Source: Sulfurovum sp.
GTDB lineage: Bacteria; Campylobacterota; Campylobacteria; Campylobacterales; Sulfurovaceae
Assembly (NCBI GenBank): GCA_020721775.1
Contig: DYLZ01000005.1
Coordinates: forward strand, 1-41,134
Reading direction: 5' to 3'
DNA: 41,134 nt
This document shows positions 1 through 9,606 of this stretch, piece after piece. How positions within the stretch are numbered: the stretch's first letter is position 1; each line of letters opens with the position of its first letter. Position numbers and translations under genes: made by a program. The notes under the pieces are model-generated. The model saw nothing but the letters and a program-made list of their open reading frames with translations, searched no databases and was not told the DNA's origin.

Positions 1-1039
1 TATATTCACCGTTTATGCTATAACCATCACCTTCAAGAGAAGATTTTGCATCTTGTGTTTTTACATATTGAGCTGCAAGCAAGAATTCCGGCTGATTATA
101 TACTGCATGGAAACCATACCAGTTAAAGTCATCATAATTGCCACCGCCAAGATCAGCACCTTTTTTAGCATTATCTTGGTTTCTTTGGCCAAAGAAAGAT
201 ACATTTGCGTATTGAAGATCTTTCTTGGCTTTCTCTTTACCGGTTCCTAGCAAGTGAGCTGTAAGTCTCCATTCTGCACTTAACCCATTATCTTTATCTG
301 TATCAAGAAGACCGTGGTAACCTTCACCGTTAAATAGTCCAAGTTCGCTTGAGATGTATGGAGTTTTTGTTTTGAAGTTTACACCAAGATCTGATGAGTT
401 TGTGAAATCAGGACCATAATTTTTATCTTCAACAAATACTTTTGCTATAGATCTGTAAGCCCAAGAGTTATGCTCTTCATAGTCTATCCAAGGTCTATGA
501 ACTTGTCCAAGCTCTACGCCGGTATATGGCAAGATATTATCAAGATAAAGATAAGCATATTTAAGTCTTACTTCCCAGCTGCCATCATCTGTATCGCCTT
601 TACCTTTATTTTGGAAAGTATCAAGAGTGATTCTTAAGAAATCTTTTGGATTTTCTTTGAAGTACGCTTTTGTTTGAAGATAGTTTCTTCTTGTTTCAAA
701 TTTATTTGTTCTGTAGTCTTTTACATTATCATCTTTACTTACAAAACCTAGGTAATGCGTTCCGCTAAAGTCAAGCGCAACTGCTTTTGATTTTACTTTT
801 ACGCCTTTTTTCATCTTGTTTTTAAGACTGGTGATTTGAGTCTCAATGCCTGCTATATCATCAGCAGTTGCTACTTCTGATTCTCCTGCTGTAGCTCTTG
901 CAGCTTCAAGAGCTTCTATCTTTTGAGCCATTTGTGCCATTTGAGCTTTAAGAGCTTTAAGCTCACTATTTGTATTTGCATTTGCTACACCGCTTAGAGC
1001 AAATACTGCCGCTGTTGAAAGTGCTATTTTTTTGATCAT
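1..1039 (-). CDS. Outer-membrane porin, N-terminal 346 residues (3' end outside window)
   Basis: The minus strand is open from an ATG at 1037-1039, preceded by an AAGGAAATAAG ribosome site, to the left edge, so the C-terminal part is missing. The protein starts with a typical signal peptide (MIKKIALSTAAVFALSGVANA, cleavage after ANA near residue 21). A short heptad-rich segment follows (residues about 25-45, NSELKALKAQMAQMAQKIEAL), as in trimeric porins with a periplasmic coiled coil. From about residue 90 the sequence alternates polar and aromatic residues (for example LRITLDTFQN, RLKYAYLYLDN), as in outer-membrane beta-strands. Campylobacterota commonly carry such a major porin, and general diffusion of small solutes is the likely role; substrate preference cannot be read from the sequence. 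It is transcribed divergently from miaA. Confidence 0.8.
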   Translation of the reverse strand, partial: MIKKIALSTAAVFALSGVANANTNSELKALKAQMAQMAQKIEALEAARATAGESEVATADDIAGIETQITSLKNKMKKGVKVKSKAVALDFSGTHYLGFVSKDDNVKDYRTNKFETRRNYLQTKAYFKENPKDFLRITLDTFQNKGKGDTDDGSWEVRLKYAYLYLDNILPYTGVELGQVHRPWIDYEEHNSWAYRSIAKVFVEDKNYGPDFTNSSDLGVNFKTKTPYISSELGLFNGEGYHGLLDTDKDNGLSAEWRLTAHLLGTGKEKAKKDLQYANVSFFGQRNQDNAKKGADLGGGNYDDFNWYGFHAVYNQPEFLLAAQYVKTQDAKSSLEGDGYSINGEY

Positions 1040-1117
1040 CTTATTTCCTTTTTTTAGTTTTAAGATATGAAAATATATTTAAAAATGGTTACCAAATGAT
1101 TACATTATTAATGATAA

Positions 1118-1152
1118 GTTAATAAAATATAAAAAAATATATTTTTATTAAC
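1118..1152. repeat. AT-rich inverted repeat between porin and miaA
   Basis: GTTAATAAAA at 1118-1127 is perfectly complementary to TTTTATTAAC at 1143-1152. Four more A-T pairs form inside if one base is bulged. It lies in the 152-bp gap between two divergent genes, so it could be an operator or simply AT-rich promoter DNA; no run of T after a GC-rich stem argues for a terminator. Confidence 0.4.
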
Positions 1153-1191
1153 AGACAATTCAAAGAACAAATTTATGTTATCATTGCATTT

Positions 1192-2091
1192 ATGAAACAA
1201 ATAGCGATCATCGGTGCAACTGCGAGTGGGAAAAGCGCTCTATCTATAGAGGTAGCAAAAAAGTATAATTGTATAGTACTCTCACTTGATTCATTGTCTG
1301 TCTATAAAGATATAGATATCGCTTCGGCTAAACCTACTCTTGAAGAGCGAGAGGGAATTAGGCACTTTGGAATTGATGAGATATACCCCAATGAGCCATT
1401 TGATGTTACTCTGTTTATAAAACTATATAAAAAAGCTCTGCATTTTGCTAAAGAAAATGATAAAAATCTCATAATTGTAGGCGGAAGCAGTTTTTATCTA
1501 AAAAGTCTCATTGGAGGCATTAGCCCCCTTCCTGATATTTCACAAGAAACAAAAGAAAAAACGGATAAATTTTTAAGCGATCTGCAATATGCTTATGGCT
1601 TTCTATATAACATTGATCCCCTATATATGTCAAAGATCAAACCAAATGACACTTACCGCATAGAAAAAGCTTTAAATATATATTTTGCAACAGAAACCAA
1701 ACCAAGCGATCATTTTGAAACAAACCCGCCAATACCTGTCATCACAGAAAATTTGCCTATTTTTGAAATAGATATGCCAAGAGATATTTTGCGAGAGAGA
1801 ATAAAACAGAGAACAAAAAAAATGGTTAAAGCCGGTCTTATAGAAGAGGTTAAAATGCTCGAAAACAAATACACAAGGGTACCAAATCCTATGAAAGCCA
1901 TAGGCATTAAAGAAACATTGAAATTTTTGGACGGCAAACTGACGAAAGATGAATTGATAGAACAAATATCAACTCATACTGCTCAATTGGCAAAAAGACA
2001 AACGACTTTCAACAGAACGCAGTTTAAAGAAAAAATTTTGATAAAAAATGATGATATAGAGATATTTGAGAAAATTTTTATGTTTTTGTAG
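1192..2091 (+). CDS. miaA: tRNA dimethylallyltransferase MiaA
   Basis: MiaA transfers a dimethylallyl group from DMAPP to N6 of A37 in tRNAs reading UNN codons, giving i6A37. The 299-residue protein has the P-loop GATASGKS at residues 8-15, the LSLDSLSVYKDIDIASAKP segment that matches the family's DSxQVYRxxDIGTAKP motif, and the IVGGSSFYLKSL motif. Length is normal for the family. No Shine-Dalgarno sequence is visible before the ATG, so a very short leader is possible. It converges with the complex I operon. Its partner MiaB, which adds the 2-methylthio group to the same base, is encoded about 30 kb away in this window. Confidence 0.96.
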   Translation: MKQIAIIGATASGKSALSIEVAKKYNCIVLSLDSLSVYKDIDIASAKPTLEEREGIRHFGIDEIYPNEPFDVTLFIKLYKKALHFAKENDKNLIIVGGSSFYLKSLIGGISPLPDISQETKEKTDKFLSDLQYAYGFLYNIDPLYMSKIKPNDTYRIEKALNIYFATETKPSDHFETNPPIPVITENLPIFEIDMPRDILRERIKQRTKKMVKAGLIEEVKMLENKYTRVPNPMKAIGIKETLKFLDGKLTKDELIEQISTHTAQLAKRQTTFNRTQFKEKILIKNDDIEIFEKIFMFL

Positions 2092-2134
2092 GGTATGTTT
2101 GCTAACACACAAATCTGTAATGCAAAAAGAATTT

Positions 2135-2164
2135 AAAAACAGTGTGCTATATAAACGCACCCTG
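2135..2164 (-). terminator. Rho-independent terminator of the complex I operon
   Basis: On the minus strand, just after the nuoN stop, CAGGGTGC (2164-2157) pairs with GCACACTG (2147-2140) with a single G-A mismatch around a 9-nt loop, followed directly by TTTTT (2139-2135). Position, GC-rich stem and U-run fit an intrinsic terminator. The same hairpin may also stop miaA transcripts from the other side, though the U-run there is poorer. Confidence 0.65.
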
Positions 2165-2168
2165 CTCT

Positions 2169-3653
2169 TTAAAATCCGCTTGCACTCATCATTGTATATA
2201 CAAATGTGAGTATTTTATCAAAGAAAAAGACAGAACCGACAGTAACAAATACTGCGATACCAACCACAACCATAAGTGGTTTAGATATATTGTAATAGAT
2301 AATATCTACGCTTTTTACAGGTTCTCTAAGGAACATATAAACAATAAGTTTTAAATAATAATAAGCAGCTATTGCGCTATTTAATCCCATGATAATAGCA
2401 AGTTTTATATATCCCGCATCAATAGCTGAACTCATTATATAGAGTTTTCCCCAAAATACTGAAAATGGGGGAACTCCCGCAAGAGAAAGCATAAATAGCG
2501 CCATTACAACAGCACCCATAGGAACTATCTTGATCATACCGGCAAATTTTTCATAAGGATGGTCAAATCTATCTGAAAATGCTTTTACTTTATGTCTGGA
2601 TATCCAAAGCATAGTAAATGCTCCAAGGTTGGTAAACATAAACAGAGCATAATAAACAAATATAGCAGTACTGGCTTTGGTTGTGCCTATAGCGATTGCC
2701 GCCATTACAAAACCTGCATGAGAGATAGATGAATAAGCAAGCATTCTTTTAACATCTTCTTGAACAAGAGCCATTATATTTGCAAGCGTCATTGTAACAA
2801 CAGATAAAATAAGTATTATTGTTTGGATACTATCTATTCCCAAATCAATATATATACTAAATATTCTCAAAGCTACTGCAAATGCAGCAACTTTAGGAAC
2901 TATGGACATATATCCTGCAAGTGGCGCTGAAGCTCCTTCATAAACATCCGGCGCCCATGTATGGAATGGGAAAAGAGATAACTTAAATGCAAATGCGACC
3001 AAAATAAGAACTGCGCCTCCTGTTATAAGAAGGGCATTTGAATTTTCTGTGCTCAAACTCAAAGCTTCAGATATTTGCCACAACTCAACACTTCCTGTTG
3101 TTGCATATATTGCCGCACTCCCCATAGCATAAAACCCTGCCGCAACAGCTCCCATTGTAAAGTATTTGATAGCCGCTTCAAATGAGTGATATCTGTTGTG
3201 CATAGCAATAAGTGCATAAAGAGCCAAAGACGATGTTTCAATGCCGACAAATATCAATATCAGGTTATCGGTAGTTACCATAAACTGCAATCCGGCAACC
3301 ATAAATACAAAAAGGGCAAAAAATTCCGGATAGGAGAATTCATGGAATCTTTTTGAAGTAAGTGCCAATGGGATAAAAAGCATAGATGCAATTAGTATCA
3401 ATATTTGAGAAACAATTGATAGTCCGTCAAACAACATCAGATCAAAAAAACCTCTGCCTTGCGCTGCTCCCAAAACAGAAAACAAATCAGCGCCAAATAT
3501 CATCAACGACAACATAACATATAGTGATTTATGTAAATTTGACTTGATAAGATCAATTATCAAAATACCAAGTCCGCCAAATATTGCTATAAGCATTGGC
3601 GCTAAAAGCGGCAGATTTAACTCTCCTAATGTAACTTGTATAGGCGTTACCAT
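2169..3653 (-). CDS. nuoN: NADH-quinone oxidoreductase-type complex I, subunit N
   Basis: NuoN is one of the three antiporter-like membrane subunits that pump protons in complex I. The 494-residue protein is hydrophobic throughout (about 14 membrane segments). It carries the family signature KLSLFPFHTWAPDVYEG in the middle, with its lysine and histidine in the proton channel, and MLAYSSISHAGFVMAA in the next half. It is the last gene of the operon. The nuoM stop and nuoN start overlap by one base (TAATG), so translation is coupled. A terminator hairpin follows. Confidence 0.96.
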   Translation of the reverse strand: MVTPIQVTLGELNLPLLAPMLIAIFGGLGILIIDLIKSNLHKSLYVMLSLMIFGADLFSVLGAAQGRGFFDLMLFDGLSIVSQILILIASMLFIPLALTSKRFHEFSYPEFFALFVFMVAGLQFMVTTDNLILIFVGIETSSLALYALIAMHNRYHSFEAAIKYFTMGAVAAGFYAMGSAAIYATTGSVELWQISEALSLSTENSNALLITGGAVLILVAFAFKLSLFPFHTWAPDVYEGASAPLAGYMSIVPKVAAFAVALRIFSIYIDLGIDSIQTIILILSVVTMTLANIMALVQEDVKRMLAYSSISHAGFVMAAIAIGTTKASTAIFVYYALFMFTNLGAFTMLWISRHKVKAFSDRFDHPYEKFAGMIKIVPMGAVVMALFMLSLAGVPPFSVFWGKLYIMSSAIDAGYIKLAIIMGLNSAIAAYYYLKLIVYMFLREPVKSVDIIYYNISKPLMVVVGIAVFVTVGSVFFFDKILTFVYTMMSASGF

Positions 3654-5176
3654 TATTTTTCCTCCTTAGAGTTTTTTGCTATTATTATTTCTTTTGCCTC
3701 AGGAGTTATAGCTTTTTGCTCCATAATAGATAGTGTGGTTTTAACGCTATTGTCAATAATGCTAAGCACCGGTTTTGGATAAATTCCCAACCAAATAACA
3801 ATAGCTACAAGCGGTATAAACGATACAAGCTCATTTGCATTTAAGTCTTTTAATTTTCTGTTTGCTTCATTTGTAATGGCCCCAAAAAAACTTCTTTTAA
3901 ATAGAGAGAGCATATAAACAGCTCCTACTATGATGGAAGTCCCAGCCAAAACAGTTAAAATCGGAGAAATTTTATAAAAACCTATAAGCACCAAAAACTC
4001 GCCTACAAACCCTATGGTAAGCGGCAAACCGACTGATGCCATCAGCATGATCCCAAAAATAAGAGCATACTTTGGCATAATAGAAGCAAGCCCGCCAAAC
4101 TCGCTCATATATTTTGTGTGCGTTCTATCGTAAATTACGCCTACAAGCATAAACAGAGCACCTGAAACTATACCGTGTGACAGCATTTGAAACACGGAAC
4201 CGCTTATGCCTTCACTATTCATAGCAAAAATTCCAAGCATAACGATACCCATATGTGAAACAGATGAGTATGCGATGACCTGCTTCATATCTTCTTGAGC
4301 ATATGCTACCATCGCAGTATAGACTATCATAATGATAGAAAGTATAGCGATAGGCGCTATCATCATTATAGAAGCATCCGGAAACATTGGAAGCGAAAAT
4401 CTAACAAATCCGTATGTACCCATTTTAAGAAGTACTGCCGCAAGTATCACAGAACCTATTGTTGGTGCTTGACCGTGAGCATAAGGCAGCCATGTATGAA
4501 AAGGGAACATAGGTACCTTAATAGCAAATCCTACAAAAAATGCCAAAAATAACCAGAATTGATATTTCATATCAAAGCCGAGCGCATACCAATCGGTTAT
4601 AGCAAAACTCCATACACCCGCAGCGCTATAGAAGCTGTATGCTACAAAAAGCATACCTACAAGCATTATAAGAGAGCCGACAAATGTATATAAGAAAAAC
4701 TTGATAGACGCATAAACTCTAAGCGGTCCGCCCCATGCACCAATGATATAGAGCATCGGAACAAGAGACAACTCCCAAAAGAAGTAAAACATGATAGCAT
4801 CGAGAGCCAAGAATACACCTACCATTGTCATTTCTAAGAACAAAAGCGTTATTACCATATTTTTTAAGTCTTCTTTTATGGTCATACTCATCATTCCGAT
4901 AAGTGTCATAAAAGTAGTCATTATAACTAAAAACAGGCTTATGCCATCAACTCCCAAATAATAACTGATCCCAAAGTCTTTAACGATGGGAAAATGTTCT
5001 ATAAATTGAAATGTAGGATTTAAGCTATCAAAGTTCATCCATAAAAATAGAGATAAAATAAACTCAACTGCGGCTATCGCAACACCATAAACCCTTGCGC
5101 TATTTTTGTCTATGACAAAACCGAGCAATCCGGCCAATGCCGGGAAAAATACTAATATAGTTAAAATATTACTCAT
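3653..5176 (-). CDS. nuoM: Complex I proton-pumping subunit M
   Basis: NuoM is the central antiporter-like subunit of the membrane arm. The 507-residue, roughly 14-helix protein has the conserved channel glutamate in FFWELSLVPMLYIIG (E135), and the lysine K220 before VPMFPFHTWLPYAHGQAPT, the hallmark of the family. VIAYSSVSHMGIVMLG follows. The start is set by an AGGAGAG site about 4 bases before the ATG. It follows nuoL by 9 bases and overlaps nuoN by one. Confidence 0.96.
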   Translation of the reverse strand: MSNILTILVFFPALAGLLGFVIDKNSARVYGVAIAAVEFILSLFLWMNFDSLNPTFQFIEHFPIVKDFGISYYLGVDGISLFLVIMTTFMTLIGMMSMTIKEDLKNMVITLLFLEMTMVGVFLALDAIMFYFFWELSLVPMLYIIGAWGGPLRVYASIKFFLYTFVGSLIMLVGMLFVAYSFYSAAGVWSFAITDWYALGFDMKYQFWLFLAFFVGFAIKVPMFPFHTWLPYAHGQAPTIGSVILAAVLLKMGTYGFVRFSLPMFPDASIMMIAPIAILSIIMIVYTAMVAYAQEDMKQVIAYSSVSHMGIVMLGIFAMNSEGISGSVFQMLSHGIVSGALFMLVGVIYDRTHTKYMSEFGGLASIMPKYALIFGIMLMASVGLPLTIGFVGEFLVLIGFYKISPILTVLAGTSIIVGAVYMLSLFKRSFFGAITNEANRKLKDLNANELVSFIPLVAIVIWLGIYPKPVLSIIDNSVKTTLSIMEQKAITPEAKEIIIAKNSKEEK

Positions 5177-5185
5177 CTACTCTCC

Positions 5186-7081
5186 TTAAGCTGCTATTAG
5201 TGATAATATTGACACCAATAGAAGCGCAATGGCGCCTATTGCCATCCAATTTAGATAATTAGAAAGGTTACCGCTTTGCATACCTCTGCTTTTGTCACCG
5301 CTTCTATATAGAAATTTTGCAATTGCGTCAACTGTAGCGTCAACAATTTTCATATCTACATTTTTCCACATCAATTTAGAAAGTTCGGCGTAAGGTTTAG
5401 ATATAACTGCTTCATATAAAACCGGTATATAGTATTGATTTGCCAATAGTTTATAAATAAATCCGTTTTCTGTTTTTTCGCTTCTAACTAATCGTTTATT
5501 GTATTTGATATAGGCAAGAAGAATTCCGCTTACTGCAACAGCTAATACTATAAGTCCCAAATACAATGCCAAATGGTGAGTATGCTCGCTCATTTGATAG
5601 TTAGGTAATAAATTTATTATAAAATCATTAAAACCGTCTTTGAAAAATCCTGCTATAACGGCCAAAATCGCAAGCGGCGACATAGCAACCAGAACATACT
5701 TATACATTTCATGAGGATGGATCCCAAATTCATGATATCTCTCATCGCCATGGAATGTCAAAAATACCTGACGGAAGCTATAGAATGCTGTCATACCTGC
5801 TGTTATGACAAGTGTTGCCCAGAGTATTAAAGAACCTTCATTGAATGCTGTCTCTATGATCGCATCTTTTGAAAAGAAACCTGCAAGAGGAGGTATGCCT
5901 GCAAGTGCGAGTGATGCTAACCCCATATAAAGATATGTTCCCCTCATTGCCTTTTTAAGTCCACCCATTTTGAAAATATCAAGCTCATCATGCATAGCAT
6001 GCATAACATTTCCTGCACCCAAAAATAAAAGAGCTTTAAAAAATGCGTGAGCGCCTAAGTGAAATAGAGCTATCCAATAAGCCCCAAGTCCTGCTGCTGC
6101 GAACATATACCCAAGTTGTGATAGAGTTGAAAAGGCAATAATTCTTTTTAGATCTCTATTGACAAGTGCCATTGATGCGGCAAAAAATGCCACAAAAGTT
6201 CCAAGTGCGGCTATAAAATAACTTACTTCAGGAGTTAGCGCAAAAATCGGATTTGCTCTGATCACCAAAAAAACGCCTGCTGTTACCATTGTTGCGGCAT
6301 GAATAAGTGCAGATACCGGAGTAGGACCCTCCATCGCATCTGTTAGCCATGTATGAAGCGGAAATTGCGCCGATTTTCCCATAGCGCCTATAAAAAGCGC
6401 CATTGCAGCTGTAGTAAGAACTGCTTGCGTCATATTTGGTATAGCGCTAAATACAACATCGTATTGTAAGCTGCCGACATTCCAATATATTATAAATAAA
6501 CCTACCAGCATACCAAGGTCTGCAATTCTGTTCATTATAAACGCTTCATTAGCTGCCCATGACGGTGAAATAGAAGGATTTATATCCCTTGTTACATCAG
6601 CTTTATGATACCAAAATCCAATAAGCAGCCACGAACATACACCAACGCCTTCCCATCCTATAAATAATCCGGCAAAGTTATCGCTCATAACAAGAATGAG
6701 CATTGAAAATACAAATGCCGAAAGGTATGAGAAAAATCTGTTGAAACTTTTGTCATGATCCATATAGCCTATTGAATATACATGTACAACGGTTGAAATA
6801 AGCGTTACAACAAACATCATTGTTACACTCACATGATCTACGATAAATCCAAATGAAATATTAAGATCTCCTGCTGCTATCCAATCCATAAGTTTAACAT
6901 GTATAGGTTCATTTGTAACAAGCAGATGATAACCTAATATTGCCGATGCGGCAAAAGAGATGAACAACAAAAACGACGAGACCACTCCTACAAATTGTTT
7001 TTTTGGAGTCATAGCAAAACTACCGGCAAACAGCGAGCTCAAAAGAGGCGCAAAAAGCGCAATATAAACTAAACTTTCCAT
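5186..7081 (-). CDS. nuoL: Complex I proton-pumping subunit L
   Basis: NuoL is the distal antiporter-like subunit, with the long lateral helix that runs along the membrane arm. The 631-residue protein has the channel glutamate E144 in FIGWEGVGVCSWLLIGFW and the lysine K236 in GKSAQFPLHTWLTDAMEGPT. The C-terminal stretch after residue 540 is consistent with the lateral helix and terminal anchor. An AAAGGATAAGC site precedes the ATG. All pump residues checked are present, so the membrane arm looks competent for ion translocation. Confidence 0.96.
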   Translation of the reverse strand: MESLVYIALFAPLLSSLFAGSFAMTPKKQFVGVVSSFLLFISFAASAILGYHLLVTNEPIHVKLMDWIAAGDLNISFGFIVDHVSVTMMFVVTLISTVVHVYSIGYMDHDKSFNRFFSYLSAFVFSMLILVMSDNFAGLFIGWEGVGVCSWLLIGFWYHKADVTRDINPSISPSWAANEAFIMNRIADLGMLVGLFIIYWNVGSLQYDVVFSAIPNMTQAVLTTAAMALFIGAMGKSAQFPLHTWLTDAMEGPTPVSALIHAATMVTAGVFLVIRANPIFALTPEVSYFIAALGTFVAFFAASMALVNRDLKRIIAFSTLSQLGYMFAAAGLGAYWIALFHLGAHAFFKALLFLGAGNVMHAMHDELDIFKMGGLKKAMRGTYLYMGLASLALAGIPPLAGFFSKDAIIETAFNEGSLILWATLVITAGMTAFYSFRQVFLTFHGDERYHEFGIHPHEMYKYVLVAMSPLAILAVIAGFFKDGFNDFIINLLPNYQMSEHTHHLALYLGLIVLAVAVSGILLAYIKYNKRLVRSEKTENGFIYKLLANQYYIPVLYEAVISKPYAELSKLMWKNVDMKIVDATVDAIAKFLYRSGDKSRGMQSGNLSNYLNWMAIGAIALLLVSILSLIAA

Positions 7082-7083
7082 GC

Positions 7084-7386
7084 TTATCCTTTCATAGACG
7101 CAAGATCGTCAAGATCAAGAGTATTTTCTTTTTTATAAACAAGTATCAAAAGCCCAAGACCGATAGCAACTTCACTCGCAGCGATTGCAACTATAAAGAA
7201 TGCAAACATTTGACCGGTAAGGTCATGATAAAAACTTGAAATAGCAGCAAAAGCAACATTTGCAGCATTTAACATTATCTCTGTTGAGAAAAATAACATA
7301 AGCAGATTTCTTCTTCTAAGAACTCCTATGAGACCTATTGCAAAAAGAATACCTGATAAAATTAGATAATGATTCAGCCCGATCAT
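7084..7386 (-). CDS. nuoK: Complex I membrane subunit K
   Basis: NuoK is a three-helix subunit next to NuoN that contributes two membrane glutamates to the proton path. The 100-residue protein shows both: one in FSTEIMLNAANVAF and one in AIAASEVAIGLGL. Its start overlaps the nuoJ stop (ATGA). Length and motifs are normal. Confidence 0.95.
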   Translation of the reverse strand: MIGLNHYLILSGILFAIGLIGVLRRRNLLMLFFSTEIMLNAANVAFAAISSFYHDLTGQMFAFFIVAIAASEVAIGLGLLILVYKKENTLDLDDLASMKG

Positions 7387-7937
7387 TCTTCATCCTTTAA
7401 TTGTAATACCTCATCTTTTATGTCAGTTAAGCTGGTATCCATTTTTTTACCTGCTAAGACAATACCGCCTATCATTGCTATAAGCAACATAACTGCAGCA
7501 ACCTCAAATGGAACTAGATACTTTGTGAAAAGAGCCATACCTACAGCTTCAGGATTTGTCATTTTATCGCTCATAGGCAAAGATGCATAGATAGCATCAG
7601 GATTAATGGCTCCCAAAAACATCAATGTCATCAAAAGTGCCGCCGTTACACCGACTATCAAAACCCAACCGGTTGAAGTTGTCTTCTCTTTTAAATTTTT
7701 TGTTACATTGAAAAACATCATACCGAAAGCATAAAGCGCCATAACTGCGCCGACATATACAATCAACTGCACAACGCCGAGAAAATCGGCTCCAACTAAA
7801 AAGAAAAATCCGGCAATTACTACCATGCCGCTAGCAAGTGATGTCATAGCATATAAAACATTTTTACTAAACACGGCAACCAAAAACAGTCCTATCGTTA
7901 GTACTGAAAAAAAATAAAATGCAATTTGTTCAAACAT
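7383..7937 (-). CDS. nuoJ: Complex I membrane subunit J
   Basis: NuoJ is a five-helix subunit linking NuoH to the antiporter-like subunits. The 184-residue protein has five hydrophobic stretches and the conserved GVVQLIVYVGAVMALYAFGMM segment in the third. The C-terminus is short and charged (KDEVLQLKDEE). It lies 9 bases after nuoI and overlaps nuoK by 4 bases. Confidence 0.94.
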   Translation of the reverse strand: MFEQIAFYFFSVLTIGLFLVAVFSKNVLYAMTSLASGMVVIAGFFFLVGADFLGVVQLIVYVGAVMALYAFGMMFFNVTKNLKEKTTSTGWVLIVGVTAALLMTLMFLGAINPDAIYASLPMSDKMTNPEAVGMALFTKYLVPFEVAAVMLLIAMIGGIVLAGKKMDTSLTDIKDEVLQLKDEE

Positions 7938-7946
7938 ATTTTGCTC

Positions 7947-8582
7947 CTAGTATGCAAGTGGCGTTTTTTTGATATTTTCATCTGCATTTGGACTAATGCT
8001 TCCAAATCCTGCAAACTCTTTTTGCTCTTTTAGTTTGTCGATCGGCGTTAACATATCTTCAAACAGTGAGAATCCTGCTCTTTGTTCAGAGGCATTTTCA
8101 TATCTTCCACCATGAACTATTGCAAGCTCAGGGCATACTTCAGCGCAATATCCGCAAAATATACAACGACCAAAATTGATAGTATATTGGCTTACTTCTT
8201 TTCTCTGATTTTCATCATATCTTGTTTCCATTGCTATACAGTTGGAAATGCATATCTTTTCGCAAAGCCCGCAACCTATGCATCTATAATGTCCGCTCTC
8301 AAGCAGCCTTAGCATTTCATGTATAGCTCTATATCTTGGCGAGATCGGTAATTTTTCAAATGGATACTTTGTTGTATGCATTTTGCCCTTAAATAGCGCA
8401 TTTATCATCTCTCTAAATGTTACGCCTAAACCTTTAAGCAACTCTAAACTTAAACTTCTTTTTACGACCTGAATAAACGCCGGCATACCGAATTTCGGAG
8501 TTTTTCCCAGATCAAGCATTACATAGTTTTGCTTCTCTTTTTGAACAGTATGCGTCTCTTTATGTTCTTCAATATGTGCCAT
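7947..8582 (-). CDS. nuoI: Complex I ferredoxin-like subunit I (clusters N6a and N6b)
   Basis: NuoI carries two [4Fe-4S] clusters that relay electrons from NuoG to NuoB. The 211-residue protein has two full motifs: C101-C104-C107-C111 (CIGCGLCEKIC) and C140-C143-C146-C150 (CIFCGYCAEVCP). A strong GAGGAGG ribosome site precedes the ATG at 8582. An N-terminal extension of about 80 residues holds the amphipathic helix region. All eight cysteines are present, so both clusters should form. Confidence 0.96.
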   Translation of the reverse strand: MAHIEEHKETHTVQKEKQNYVMLDLGKTPKFGMPAFIQVVKRSLSLELLKGLGVTFREMINALFKGKMHTTKYPFEKLPISPRYRAIHEMLRLLESGHYRCIGCGLCEKICISNCIAMETRYDENQRKEVSQYTINFGRCIFCGYCAEVCPELAIVHGGRYENASEQRAGFSLFEDMLTPIDKLKEQKEFAGFGSISPNADENIKKTPLAY

Positions 8583-8594
8583 ATTTTCCTCCTC

Positions 8595-9605
8595 TTACAG
8601 CATTACTACGATGCCGGTAATCAATATATTTATCACGGCTAAAGGCATCAAGACTTTCCAGCATAACCACATCATTTGATCGGGTCTAACATGCGGCCAA
8701 GCGGCTCTTGCCCACAACATCAAAAAGAAAAAGAAAACAACTTTTAGTACAAATAAAAACCAACCTGATATAAATGCCAAATCATTATAACCTCCGCAAA
8801 ATACAACTGCCGCTATGATAGAGATCGTGATCATATTTGCATATTCACCTATAAAGAACATACCCCATCTAAGGCCGCTATACTCAGTTAGATAACCTGA
8901 AACTATTTCAGCTTCATGTTCTAAAAGGTCAAACGGTGTTCTGTTTGTTTCTGCAAAACCGGCTATCAAAAACAACACAAATGCGATTGGCTGCTGCCAA
9001 ATTAGCCATGAAGTGATTCCGCCTGCCTGCGCGTCATTAAAATCGATCATAGAAAGGGAACCTACTAGCATAATAGGAGCCAAAACAGAAAGTCCTGTTA
9101 CAACTTCATAACTCAAAAATTGAACAGCTGTTCTAGCAGAACCTATAATACCCCACTTGTTTGATTGCGCCATACCTGCTAGCAGCGGACCATAAAGACC
9201 TGCCGCCATTGTTCCAAGTATAAACAATATACCTATATTTATATCTGCCACAGTAGATGGCACTATAGCACCTCCGATAACCGGAAGAGATTTGGGTATT
9301 GTAAATGTTGGAAACAGCGGTAATGCCGCCATAGCAATAAATGCTGTAGCCGCCGTTATTACAGGTGCTAATGAAAATATAAATTTATTTGCATTTTGAG
9401 GGATGATATCCTCTTTTGTAAACAATTTTATACCGTCTGCTGCAATTTGAAGCAATCCAAATGGTCCTACATGCATTGGTCCGAGACGACGCTGCATAAA
9501 TGCAAGTACTTTTCTCTCAATGTATGTTCCAAATCCTGCAATTGCAGATACAATTGCCAGAATTATCAATATTTTTATTATTGTTCCTATCGTTAATGCG
9601 TCCAT
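8595..9605 (-). CDS. nuoH: Complex I membrane subunit H (quinone site)
   Basis: NuoH forms, with NuoB and NuoD, the quinone-binding chamber at the junction of the two arms. The 336-residue, 8-helix protein has the family signature ERKVLAFMQRRLGPMHVGP near residue 30 and the charged loop ETNRTPFDLLEHEAEIVSG with its conserved acidic residues. The canonical PEAEAELVAG is slightly changed here to LEHEAEIVSG. The start is one base after the stop of the second nuoG copy. Confidence 0.96.
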   Translation of the reverse strand: MDALTIGTIIKILIILAIVSAIAGFGTYIERKVLAFMQRRLGPMHVGPFGLLQIAADGIKLFTKEDIIPQNANKFIFSLAPVITAATAFIAMAALPLFPTFTIPKSLPVIGGAIVPSTVADINIGILFILGTMAAGLYGPLLAGMAQSNKWGIIGSARTAVQFLSYEVVTGLSVLAPIMLVGSLSMIDFNDAQAGGITSWLIWQQPIAFVLFLIAGFAETNRTPFDLLEHEAEIVSGYLTEYSGLRWGMFFIGEYANMITISIIAAVVFCGGYNDLAFISGWFLFVLKVVFFFFLMLWARAAWPHVRPDQMMWLCWKVLMPLAVINILITGIVVML

Positions 9606-9606
9606 A

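Noticed and set aside
53-250. Plus-strand ORF of 65 codons at the left end
   Set aside because: It lies inside the minus-strand porin gene, has no ribosome site and gives a low-complexity product.
4295-4552. Plus-strand ORF opposite nuoM, and similar ORFs opposite other nuo genes
   Set aside because: Arg/Tyr/His-rich shadow translation of a conserved membrane protein gene.
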